From contig NZ_CP098774.1 in NCBI RefSeq assembly GCF_028473665.1, positions 3,314,501 to 3,378,500 on the forward strand: DNA of 64,000 bases, in the 5' to 3' direction. This document shows positions 54,528 to 62,696 of this stretch, piece after piece (the first letter of the stretch is position 1; every line of letters begins with the position of its first letter). Both the position numbers and the translations under genes were made by a program. The notes beneath the pieces were generated by a model, which was given only the letters and a program-made list of their open reading frames with translations, was not told the DNA's origin and did not search any database. The DNA comes from Sphingomonas sp. QA11. GTDB lineage: Bacteria; Pseudomonadota; Alphaproteobacteria; Sphingomonadales; Sphingomonadaceae.

Positions 54528-55664
54528 TCAGTGCGAGACGGACAAGGTTAAGATCAACTCGTGAGCGTCCTGCCTCGCGGCACGATGCTTGGTATCGCCG
54601 CCGAGGGTTGAGAATCGCGACGAGACCTTTTCCTCCTCGATACGAAAATGTTCGGCAGCAAGCTCTTTCACGTCATCGCCCGAAATGCCGTTCGAAGCCT
54701 TATTGGCCGGGAAGGTAATTATAACGCTCGCACCCCGAAGGGCCAGTAAAGCTAGAAGCTCATCGAACGCCTTTTGCGCTGTCGTCTTCATGCTGAAAGA
54801 GGAAGAGGGTCGTTCTTCGATTGGCGGATAGCGGCCGATTCCGGCAACTTCACCAACCCGCCCCCGGGCAATTGTTTCCAGCACATGATAAAACCGGCTG
54901 TAGTGCACGCCCGAGTAGGGTGGATCCAAGAATGCCAGATCGCCGGGCTTTGCCTGATCAGCGATGGCGAGCGCGTCGGCGCAATGGGCTTGCCCCCGGA
55001 TTTTCGCGAAACGCGGCGCAATATCTCTCAGCCGGGAAACAACTATGCTGGGAAGATCGCGCTGCCAAGCCTCGATTAGGAAGGGGCCAGCCGTATTGTT
55101 GGCCTTAAAGGGTTGGGCAGTATGACCGGGCGAAGCTGCACAGCGACTAGCCGCCTGAATCAGAGCAGCGAGCCCGACATAGTAGTAGGCCGGGTCCATA
55201 GGAAGGCTTGTGCGGAGCGCATCGATCCAAGCTGACTGCCAAGGCGAGAAATAATGAGCGCCGTAGGCTCTGCTAATTGGATAACGATCACCTAAATCGA
55301 ACGTGCGCGCTTCCTCGGCAACATATGCTGGATCTGCATCGCCCAGACGGATCTGGTGATTCTTGAGGGCGTGCCAATCACGATGACCAGCGATCCGTGC
55401 CCGCGCGCTCCGGAACCAAGTATCGACCCAGGCGAAGTCAGTGATTGCTTCGGTACGTTCAATGACGGAGGCAGCGAGGACGGTCGAATACTGTTGCAAA
55501 TCGCATGCGATAACCTCTTTGCCGTGCTTCTCGGCGACGTGCCAGGCAACTGCCGCTGAGCCCGTAAAAAGGTCGAGCACTCGGTTCGCGCTGAAGAGCG
55601 ACCGGCCCAAAGCCTCGCCTAGCCCGTTGCCCAGCATGGCTCGCTTAGAGCCCATATATTTCAC
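54528..55664 (-). CDS. D12-class DNA adenine-N6 methyltransferase
   Basis: The 378-residue protein begins KYMGSKRAML (motif X region), then VLDLFTGSAAVAWHVAEKHG (SAM-binding motif I, about 29-48) and the catalytic FLDPPYSGVHYSRFYH (DPPY at about 247-250). It should methylate adenine in a specific DNA sequence. The start is best at GTG 55664, which overlaps the previous stop as GTGA; ATG 55679 would add five residues. It is the last gene of a three-gene operon beside tRNA-Pro with no recognisable endonuclease. Codon use is less GC-biased than in flanking genes. Confidence 0.88.
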   Translation of the reverse strand: MKYMGSKRAMLGNGLGEALGRSLFSANRVLDLFTGSAAVAWHVAEKHGKEVIACDLQQYSTVLAASVIERTEAITDFAWVDTWFRSARARIAGHRDWHALKNHQIRLGDADPAYVAEEARTFDLGDRYPISRAYGAHYFSPWQSAWIDALRTSLPMDPAYYYVGLAALIQAASRCAASPGHTAQPFKANNTAGPFLIEAWQRDLPSIVVSRLRDIAPRFAKIRGQAHCADALAIADQAKPGDLAFLDPPYSGVHYSRFYHVLETIARGRVGEVAGIGRYPPIEERPSSSFSMKTTAQKAFDELLALLALRGASVIITFPANKASNGISGDDVKELAAEHFRIEEEKVSSRFSTLGGDTKHRAARQDAHELILTLSVSH

Positions 55665-56920
55665 TGGAACAGTCCCCATAAAGCAGCGCGTTCCGTTTCG
55701 CAGACGCGCATCGCGCTACCTGCTAACGCCGAGACCCACCTGTGTCGATGCGTAGTTGGCGCACCTGCTACGTCCTCCAACGCCAGATCGACATCATCCC
55801 AGAGTTGGAAACTGGTTGCCGGCGCGGCCTCCGGCGCCCACAAACCGTGGTTTACTCCAAACTCTCTCCACCAAGTTTCGAATTGAACTGCCGGCTGGAT
55901 GCCAGCTCCAACCAGATTTCTCTCAGCCATGCCTGTAGCCAGCCGCAGTAGCAGTGCGGCCCGGCAGATCATTGAATAGGGGTGAGCAGGCAGCGTGCGT
56001 CGGGATGCATGGATCAGAAAATCATGATCCAAGGCATCGGTAACGCGCGTCAAAAACTCAAAAGGAATGAGAGTCTTCAAGCCGTCATCAAGGCGATCAT
56101 ACGGATCCCGGTAAGCTGTGAGTTGCTCGTTATGAACTCTTGCCTCAACCTCTAAGAGGATGCGCAGTAGGTGCCGTTCGAGGGCGATCCCTCCTGGGCG
56201 CAGCGACTCCCAAAACATCGTCAGAAAGGCTGTATCGTCCGCCGGAGTCGTTATGATGTCCGCAAGAGCCGTTGGCTGATAGCTTGACCAGTTTCGCTCA
56301 TCACGGTCCTCGCCGCCCTGTGCAAGATCGAAGCCCCATTCTGTCATCAAGTGGCTTGCCGCAACCGAGGCACCACTCGGGAAGAACTCGCGAAATGGAT
56401 CGAGCAGCGACGTCCCGCCGAGGTGCAGTGAACTCACCATTTGGTCCAGACTAGCTGCCGAAAGTGCCCATTGTGAGATAGTCGCCCAGCACATGTTATG
56501 GGTCGCCCGCTCGGTAAGGCTATGAACTACGCCGGTCACATCGACCACAGCGTTACGTTTGTTGAAGATACCAATACCTGAGCTTGCCAGAATCGAAAGA
56601 GCGCCTCTCAGTTCGCCATAGTACGCGAGGTGCCGAGCCCCGTGTGGATCTCCGCTGATCAGCGCATTCAGAGCTCTAGCGACATAGCTCCAGCCATCTA
56701 TCGCATGAAGAGGCCCCCTGACCGCTATGATCTCGACCAGATCCTGACCAGCGACAGCTATCTGGAGCGGCGGAAGGCTACCGTCCTGATAGGGATTAGT
56801 CGGGCCTAGCCATGGCGGAACGGGACGGGTCTTGAGTGCGCCCAGCGCATTGCGAATGGCCGTGACATCGGCCAAAGCGACAGCGGCCTTATCGTTAGCT
56901 CCTAGCGGGTCGATCGCCAC
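55661..56920 (-). CDS. Unknown protein of the DGQHR–methyltransferase operon
   Basis: The 419-residue protein (start GTG 56920, 1 bp after the DGQHR stop) matches no family I know. It has no signal peptide and no Walker or nuclease motif that I can identify. Notable segments are PPWLGPTNPYQDGSLPPLQI, ALISGDPHGARHLAYYGELRGALSILASSGIGIF, THNMCWATISQWAL and AHPYSMICRAALLLRLATG. It appears mixed alpha/beta and soluble. Its place, translationally coupled between a DndB-like protein and a DNA methyltransferase, implies a DNA-modification or defence role. Confidence 0.8.
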   Translation of the reverse strand: MAIDPLGANDKAAVALADVTAIRNALGALKTRPVPPWLGPTNPYQDGSLPPLQIAVAGQDLVEIIAVRGPLHAIDGWSYVARALNALISGDPHGARHLAYYGELRGALSILASSGIGIFNKRNAVVDVTGVVHSLTERATHNMCWATISQWALSAASLDQMVSSLHLGGTSLLDPFREFFPSGASVAASHLMTEWGFDLAQGGEDRDERNWSSYQPTALADIITTPADDTAFLTMFWESLRPGGIALERHLLRILLEVEARVHNEQLTAYRDPYDRLDDGLKTLIPFEFLTRVTDALDHDFLIHASRRTLPAHPYSMICRAALLLRLATGMAERNLVGAGIQPAVQFETWWREFGVNHGLWAPEAAPATSFQLWDDVDLALEDVAGAPTTHRHRWVSALAGSAMRVCETERAALWGLFQ

Positions 56921-56921
56921 C

Positions 56922-58433
56922 TTAGGAAAGCCGCGCGAGCGACTCAGCCGCAATCCTCGCAATGTCGTTTGGCGCCTTGGCGAGGTGCGAGAAGAGTTGC
57001 TCCCGCAAAGCAACGTAGCCGCTGCTGCCGCGAAATGCTCTTTTGACCAACCGCAGTTGCTCATCCAAGCCGGGTGCATCTGCCGAGCGCCAATCGAATG
57101 GAGCAATCGCCTGCGCGAAGCCGACGATCAGCATCTGGAGTTCCGTTCCACCCAATTCGGCTACTGCGGTTGTGACGTCCTCGGGGTTTGTCGCCACACC
57201 AGCGACGACGCGTGTCTTCAAATCGAAAAGCCCTGGTCTAAGTTGTGCCAACGAGAAGAAGATTTCGTTGGCCACCGCCAGTACGCCACGGACACCCTGT
57301 TCCTGATTCAGCATGGTACGAGAGCCAGTAAAGGCCAGTTCAGGGGACGGATCTAAGTTCTGTTGCCCATCGGGCTGCATCAACGGTACGACCCACTCAA
57401 GTTCTGGATTGCAGACCGCGTCCTCGATTGCCTTCCACAGCACTATGAGGAAGGCGGCCTGCTGCGGACGCGACCACGGAAGCGGTCCGGCCACAGGAGT
57501 GATGTCGGCCGCAAACAATCCCTTCGCCGACCGACCACTGCCAGTCGAAAGGAAGCTAGTGGTCATCGCTTGTACCCAACCTGCCTGGCTGACACCCGCC
57601 CCCGGCGGGGCCGTTTTAGATGATTCACCAAGCATGTTGATGCGGTTATAAAAAGGGCTCTCTGGTTGATTGTAGAGGATCTCGGTCAGTTCCTGCGCCC
57701 GCGCTTGGCGATAGATGCGCAGATCAGACAGCGTTTCCAGCCACTCGGCTGAACGCAGCAACGGAAACAAATCAAACGCATGACTGGGATTGATGCGCTT
57801 CGGAGACACGTTAATCGACCAAAACAAATAGGCCTGCCAGCCTACATCCAAACCTGTGAAGGCAACGACTGGCAACTCGAAATCGCCGGGCAAGGTGCCA
57901 TCCGCGAGCGCCTCATCGAACGCCCAGAGCCTATGTTGACCATCAATGACCTCGAAGGGCTCCAGTGCCTTAGGGGTCCATTGCTCCAACTGGTCAGCAT
58001 AAGGCATGGTAAGTTCGGCTCGAGCGCTGTCGTCATGCACGATCTTGACAAGATCTTCTGCCGCGACCCTACGTCCGCGCCTTTCATCATCGCCGTTCAG
58101 AATGTTCACAACGATCGCAGTCGGTAGCCAACCGGGCTTACGCATCGCCGCTGATCCCTCGTCGCGGGCTGCGCGAGGCAGACTGCTATAGGGATGACCA
58201 AAGCGAACGAAATCCCGGATTGCTGCAGAACGCTTGGGATCGTGGAGACGCTGGAGTCCTACCCCTTCCTTACGACGATAGACACCGCTTAAGGCACGCA
58301 ACTGCACAGCTGGCATCGAGAAAAGAAGAATATGGTCTTCCGGCTTACGACGATGCTGATTAGGGTCGAAATCAAAGTCGTCCCATTCGGGTAGCCATTG
58401 CTTGAATCGGATCGCCTCTACTTTGCCTGCCAT
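56922..58433 (-). CDS. DGQHR-domain (DndB-like) protein
   Basis: The 503-residue protein has the diagnostic VIDGQHRLWAFDEAL (DGQHR at 164-168), preceded by LPTAIVVNILNGDD and followed by YLFWSINVSPKRINPSHAFDL, as in DndB and related ParB-like-fold proteins. DndB regulates phosphorothioate DNA modification; other DGQHR proteins occur in defence and modification loci. No dndA/C/D/E genes are present. ATG 58433 follows a GGGGG site. It is the first gene of the operon. Confidence 0.85.
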   Translation of the reverse strand: MAGKVEAIRFKQWLPEWDDFDFDPNQHRRKPEDHILLFSMPAVQLRALSGVYRRKEGVGLQRLHDPKRSAAIRDFVRFGHPYSSLPRAARDEGSAAMRKPGWLPTAIVVNILNGDDERRGRRVAAEDLVKIVHDDSARAELTMPYADQLEQWTPKALEPFEVIDGQHRLWAFDEALADGTLPGDFELPVVAFTGLDVGWQAYLFWSINVSPKRINPSHAFDLFPLLRSAEWLETLSDLRIYRQARAQELTEILYNQPESPFYNRINMLGESSKTAPPGAGVSQAGWVQAMTTSFLSTGSGRSAKGLFAADITPVAGPLPWSRPQQAAFLIVLWKAIEDAVCNPELEWVVPLMQPDGQQNLDPSPELAFTGSRTMLNQEQGVRGVLAVANEIFFSLAQLRPGLFDLKTRVVAGVATNPEDVTTAVAELGGTELQMLIVGFAQAIAPFDWRSADAPGLDEQLRLVKRAFRGSSGYVALREQLFSHLAKAPNDIARIAAESLARLS

Positions 58434-58861
58434 TCCAGTCCCCCTGTGATTTTGTGGCATGGCTCAGCGCCTGCTACAACCGGGTTAACGCATTGTCGAT
58501 CGTGAGTTTCAACGGTCAGCATCAAACCTTCACTGGCTTTCGGATCGCGACTGCAGCGCACGCAAATCGGCGACTTTAGGAATTGGGCCACCGTTCGATC
58601 GCTTGATCGTGTAGCCAACACGAATTCCTGCGACGTGAGCATCTCAATCCAATTGAATATGCTCGCCACATTGCAGGGTGATAAGATACAATATCGCCGA
58701 TCAAGCATGGACTGCATTCATAGCTCAAGCTAGCTGTAACGAACTGCAAATGTGGATTTTGAGGCCGCAACGGCTCTGTATTTTCTAAGACAGCGGCATA
58801 ATTATGAGAAGACGGCAGCTCACGCTTCCTCCCGCAATCCACTGAAAATGCCGAAAATCTC
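58434..58861. other. Non-coding leader between tRNA-Pro and the DGQHR operon
   Basis: These 428 bp are clearly less GC-rich than the flanks. No convincing gene is seen on either strand. The segment must hold the operon promoter (minus strand) and, if the operon arrived by integration at the tRNA, one attachment junction. No copy of the tRNA 3' end was found on the far side of the operon (54384-54527). Confidence 0.5.
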
Positions 58862-58938
58862 TGGTCGGGGCGACAGGATTCGAACCTGCGACCCCCACAC
58901 CCCCAGTGTGATGCGCTACCAGGCTGCGCTACGCCCCG
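58862..58938 (-). tRNA. tRNA-Pro (anticodon GGG)
   Basis: The 77-nt cloverleaf has acceptor stem CGGGGCG/CGCCCCG, D-arm TAGCGCAGCCTGGTAGCGCA, anticodon stem TCACA/TGTGG with loop CTGGGGG (anticodon GGG), T-arm GCAGGTTCGAATCCTGT, and encoded CCA (58862-58864). It reads CCC and CCU codons. Its 3' end faces the lower-GC DGQHR operon, the usual side for integrated islands. Confidence 0.95.
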
Positions 58939-59135
58939 ACCGAGGGTGGGGCACATATGCGGGTGAGGCGCGGGATGCAAGCACGGAAGGCGCCGCGGCG
59001 AACGATCGACGGATGAGAGTCGGAAGCGCCCGGCCCGCATCGATCGATTCAACCCTGCCGAAGATCGGCTCAGGATGACGGCGAATGTGGCTCCGCCACC
59101 GGAGCTTCACCCTCGTAACGGAGGAACCTCGTCAT

Positions 59136-59316
59136 TTCCCTGTTCCTCGCCAGCTTTTCCCTGTTCCGGGCGCGATTTTCCCTGTTATCACGCAACAGGG
59201 AATCTCGCCTTATCTTGTTGATACACAACAGAGAATCGTGCCCCACTCACCCCCGGATCGAAGGAATAAAAACAAATTCCTTGTTAATTTCCCTGTTATT
59301 CGCCCGGAACAGGGAA
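59136..59316. repeat. Array of TTCCCTGTT repeats in both orientations
   Basis: Exact TTCCCTGTT occurs at 59136, 59157, 59178 and 59289. Exact inverse AACAGGGAA occurs at 59194 and 59308. One-mismatch copies lie at 59227 (inverse) and 59277 (direct). Two direct/inverse pairs form hairpins (59178-59202 and 59289-59316). No open gene uses the stretch. Confidence 0.8.
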
Positions 59317-59375
59317 TTTCGGGCGTCGCGGCGGACCGGCATGGATATCGCGAGTCGCGCCGTCATCCGGAGGGA

Positions 59376-59522
59376 TTCACGCGAAGCCGCGAAGACGCAA
59401 AGAGAGATTGCGCGGGGAAAGGCCGGTCCGGCATTGGCCCGAACGGCACCTCCGCCGGAGACGGCCGCGTTCCCGCCGGACTATCTGCTTCGCGTCTTCG
59501 CGTCTTCGCGTCTTCGCGTGAA
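59376..59522. repeat. Inverted repeat ending in a CTTCGCGT tandem array
   Basis: Four perfect tandem copies of CTTCGCGT occupy 59488-59519 and are followed by GAA. The inverse, TTCACGCGAAG with GCGAAGACGC nearby, lies at 59376-59398. The two arms enclose about 90 bp with no gene. Confidence 0.75.
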
Positions 59523-59546
59523 CCCATTCCTGTCGTGCCGGCCCGC

Positions 59547-60221
59547 CTATTCCCTGATCTGCCCAAGCGGCAGCAGGCGCTTCGCCAGCGCCTGGATGAG
59601 ACGCCGGTCGCCGCCCTTGAGCGCGGCGACCATCTCGACAGCGCGGCGCTGCATCATCCGGTCGAGCAGCGTAGGCGTCGTGCCCCGCGTCGCTGCGTCG
59701 GCCAGCACCGCCCCGCGCGAATCCGCCGGGTCGATCGACAGCCGGAGGAGGGCGGCGAGCCCGGTGAACAAGGCACGATCCCCGCCCAGCGCGACGGCGC
59801 GGTCGGTCGCTTCGTAGCCGGTCGTCTTCCGCGCGCCGAGTACCGCCCGCGCTGCCAGTCCGCCCAATGCCTCGACCGCGTCGATATGCCAGCCGCCCAG
59901 CGCCGCCTGCGCCTCCGGATCGCGCGGGTTCCTCGCGACGAGCGCCTCGAACTGCGCGCGGCATTCGAGCGCATCGTGCCGGCTCCTGCTGAGCTTCGCG
60001 CGATAGCCGATCGCCATCGCCCGCGTCAGCAGCGCGTCACCATCGCCCGGTGTACGGACGAGCGCGGCGTTGGCATCCGCCTCCACGCCGGCAAGCTGCG
60101 CAAGCGCCGACGCCTTGTCGCGAACGGTGAAGACGATCTGGGTCAGCGCATCGCGCGACGAACCGGGGACGGTCGCGGCAGGCACCGGCGAGAGGAGAAG
60201 AGCAAGAGCTGCGTTCAACAT
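59547..60221 (-). CDS. Secreted hypothetical protein with helical repeats
   Basis: The protein of about 224 residues begins with a signal-like segment (MLNAALALLLSPVPAATV) and continues as Ala-rich helices that look like a degenerate TPR series (AQFEALVARNPRDPEAQAALGGWHIDAVEALGG). The C-terminus (LLDRMMQRRAVEMVAALKGGDRRLIQALAKRLL) is basic. No specific family is recognised; similar TPR-like secreted proteins are common in sphingomonads. Confidence 0.7.
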   Translation of the reverse strand: MLNAALALLLSPVPAATVPGSSRDALTQIVFTVRDKASALAQLAGVEADANAALVRTPGDGDALLTRAMAIGYRAKLSRSRHDALECRAQFEALVARNPRDPEAQAALGGWHIDAVEALGGLAARAVLGARKTTGYEATDRAVALGGDRALFTGLAALLRLSIDPADSRGAVLADAATRGTTPTLLDRMMQRRAVEMVAALKGGDRRLIQALAKRLLPLGQIRE

Positions 60222-60293
60222 GATCCAGTCCACACGCCCTCGCCTGGAGGCGCGGCAAGCGCGAGTCGCATCACACGCGGCCTTCCCTCACGC

Positions 60294-60605
60294 TCATTCC
60301 CCGATCAGCGTCTGCCAGAACTCCCCGTCCCAGGCTTTCACGCTGATCTCCTTGATGCCGAAGGCGCCAAGGCTCTTGCCGAACGCCTTTTGATGATCGG
60401 CGATGCCATGCGCGCCGAGCGCCTCTTTGGAGGCCCAGCGTTCGGAGATACGGATGAGATCGGGGTCGCCGGCGTCATAGGCGAAATTGTAGAATTCGCA
60501 GCCGTCCTCCGCATTGGTCGCCGCCATATGTTCGACCAGCAGGTCGCGCAGCTTCGCCCCCTCGCCCTCCGCAACCCGGATATGTCCCAATACGATGATG
60601 GTCAT
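60294..60605 (-). CDS. Antibiotic-biosynthesis-monooxygenase (ABM) domain protein
   Basis: The 103-residue ferredoxin-like-fold protein (MTIIVLGHIRVAEGEGAKLRD) contains AATNAEDGCEFYNFAYDAGDPDLIRISERWASKEALGAH, typical of YgiN/ABM-type small quinol monooxygenases. AGGAG precedes ATG 60605, which rules out the longer frame from 60644. It probably acts on small phenols or quinols. Confidence 0.88.
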   Translation of the reverse strand: MTIIVLGHIRVAEGEGAKLRDLLVEHMAATNAEDGCEFYNFAYDAGDPDLIRISERWASKEALGAHGIADHQKAFGKSLGAFGIKEISVKAWDGEFWQTLIGE

Positions 60606-60749
60606 TGCGCCTCTCCTGATGATCGGGCCGGCTCCGGCAACCAACCGATTGTTGCGTGGCCATCGGACAAGTGATAGCTCGCGGCGCTTATAGAGCGGGC
60701 CTTGCCCCTTTTCGATACCCAGCCTTCCCGGCCAAGCCTTCAGGATATC

Positions 60750-61079
60750 ATGTTCGCAACTCCAGCCTATGCAGCCACCGCGGGCGCCGCCTCAAGTGGC
60801 GGTTCCTTCCTGGTGCTTATCCCGTACCTGCTGCTTATCCCGGTCTTCTACTTCCTGGTGCTGCGGCCGCAGCAGGTGAAGGCGAAGGCGCACCGGGCGA
60901 CGCTTGAGGCGGTGAAGAAGGGCGATTCGGTCGTGACCTCCGGCGGCCTGGTCGGCAAGGTGACCAAGGTCGAGGAGCGTTTCGTCGAGGTCGAGATCGC
61001 GCCCACCGTCAAGGTGCGGGTGGTCAAGGCGATGCTGGCGGAGGTCACTCCGTTCGGCACCAAGCCGGCGAACGATTAA
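60750..61079 (+). CDS. yajC: Preprotein translocase subunit YajC
   Basis: The 109-residue protein has one transmembrane helix (FLVLIPYLLLIPVFYFLVLRPQ) and a soluble domain with VKKGDSVVTSGGLVGKVTKVEERFVEVEIA, as in all YajC proteins. It binds SecD-SecF and assists Sec export. ATG 60750 follows AGGA. SecD starts 4 bp after its stop. Confidence 0.96.
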   Translation: MFATPAYAATAGAASSGGSFLVLIPYLLLIPVFYFLVLRPQQVKAKAHRATLEAVKKGDSVVTSGGLVGKVTKVEERFVEVEIAPTVKVRVVKAMLAEVTPFGTKPAND

Positions 61080-61083
61080 TCCG

Positions 61084-62682
61084 ATGCTTGATTTCCCGCG
61101 CTGGAAGATCACTTCGATCCTGGTGCTCCTCGCCGCGCTGATGGCGCTGGCGATCCCGAGCTTCTTTTCGGAAGACCAGACCAAGGCCTGGGGCTGGATC
61201 CCGCATCCGCGGATCAATCTCGGCCTCGATCTGGCCGGCGGCAGCTATCTGCTGCTCGAGGCGGACACTGCCGACCTGATCAACCAGCGCGTCGAGCAGA
61301 AGCGCGACGAGGTTGCCGCCGCCATGAAGCGGGCCAACCCCAAGATCGACATCGGCGACATCTCCACGCGTGACGGCAAGGTCAGCTTCATGGTGCGCGA
61401 CGTGACCCAGGTCGACGCCGCGCGCGAGCAGCTCCAGGCGCTGACCACCGGCGCCGGCCTGACCGGCCAGCGCGACTGGAACGTCGAAGTCGTCGACAGC
61501 ACGCGCTTCGTGATGACCCCGACCCAGGCCGGGATCGACCAGCAGATCAACCAGGCGATGGGCGACGCGACCGAAGTCGTGCGCAAGCGCATCGACGAAC
61601 TCGGCACCAAGGAGCCGACCATCGTCCGCCAGGGCAACAGCCGCATCGTCGTCCAGGTGCCGGGCCTGCAGGACCCGCAGGCGCTGAAGCAGCTTCTCGG
61701 CAAGACAGCGAAGCTCGAGTTCAAGCTGGTCGACGAAACGGCGACCGACCCCGCCCAGCTCGCCCAGGGCATCGCGCCGGTCGGCAGCCAGGTCCTGCCA
61801 TACCCGAGCAGCCCGAGCCGCTTCATCGCCGTGAAGCGCGCGGTGATGATCACCGGCGATCAGCTGATCAACGCGCAGCAGAGCAACAATCCGCAGACCA
61901 ACCAGGCCGAGGTGGTGATCACCTTCGACAGCCAGGGCGGCAAGAAATTCGCGCGGGTGACCCAGGCGAACGTCAACCATCCGTTCGCGATCATCCTCGA
62001 CGGCCAGGTGCTGTCGGCCCCAAATATCAACGAGCCGATCCTCGGCGGCACCGCCTCGATCTCGGGCAGCTTCACCGTCGCCAGCGCCAACGAACTCGCG
62101 ATCGCCCTGCGCTCGGGCAAGCTGCCGGTCGCGCTGAAGGTGATCGAGGAGCGCACCGTCGGCCCCGATCTCGGCGCCGATTCGATCCATGCCGGCATCA
62201 AGGCCTCGATCATCGCGGTGATCCTGGTGATCGCCTTCATGCTGGTCACCTACGGCCGCTTCGGCATCTATGCGAACTTCGCCGTGGTCATCAACGTCGT
62301 GGTCATCATGGGCGTGCTGGCGGTGCTGAACGGCACGCTGACCCTGCCCGGCATCGCCGGCTTCGTGCTGACGATCGGCACCGCGGTGGACGCGAACGTG
62401 CTGATCAACGAACGAATCCGCGAAGAGCAGCGGCGCGGACGATCGGTGATCCAGTCGATCGAGCTCGGCTACAAGGAAGCCAGCCGGACCATCTTCGAGG
62501 CGAACGCGACTCATGCCATTTCCGGCATCATCATGCTGCTGCTCGGATCGGGCCCGGTTAAGGGCTTCGCGGTCGTGCTGCTGATCGGCATCGCCACCTC
62601 GGTGTTCACCGCCGTCACCTTCACCCGCATGCTCGTCGTGCTCTGGGTTCGCCGCACGCGTCCCAGCCACCTCAACATTTGA
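61084..62682 (+). CDS. secD: Protein translocase subunit SecD
   Basis: The 532-residue protein has an N-terminal transmembrane helix, GLDLAGGSYLLLEAD (the SecD D1 motif), a large periplasmic P1 domain and five more C-terminal helices. LGADSIHAGIKASIIAVILVI, ANFAVVINVVVIMGVL and TIGTAVDANVLINERIREE carry the proton-path Asp region. With SecF it uses the proton gradient to pull exported proteins through SecYEG. Confidence 0.97.
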   Translation: MLDFPRWKITSILVLLAALMALAIPSFFSEDQTKAWGWIPHPRINLGLDLAGGSYLLLEADTADLINQRVEQKRDEVAAAMKRANPKIDIGDISTRDGKVSFMVRDVTQVDAAREQLQALTTGAGLTGQRDWNVEVVDSTRFVMTPTQAGIDQQINQAMGDATEVVRKRIDELGTKEPTIVRQGNSRIVVQVPGLQDPQALKQLLGKTAKLEFKLVDETATDPAQLAQGIAPVGSQVLPYPSSPSRFIAVKRAVMITGDQLINAQQSNNPQTNQAEVVITFDSQGGKKFARVTQANVNHPFAIILDGQVLSAPNINEPILGGTASISGSFTVASANELAIALRSGKLPVALKVIEERTVGPDLGADSIHAGIKASIIAVILVIAFMLVTYGRFGIYANFAVVINVVVIMGVLAVLNGTLTLPGIAGFVLTIGTAVDANVLINERIREEQRRGRSVIQSIELGYKEASRTIFEANATHAISGIIMLLLGSGPVKGFAVVLLIGIATSVFTAVTFTRMLVVLWVRRTRPSHLNI

Positions 62683-62696
62683 TCGGCGACCGGCCC

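Noticed and set aside
59136..59522. Repeat clusters as a CRISPR array
   Set aside because: Units are 8-9 bp, occur in both orientations with irregular spacing, and no cas genes are in the window.
61045..62670. 541-codon minus-strand frame opposite secD
   Set aside because: Its composition (DxH, EHR repeats) comes from antisense of membrane-protein codons; the secD motifs are unambiguous.
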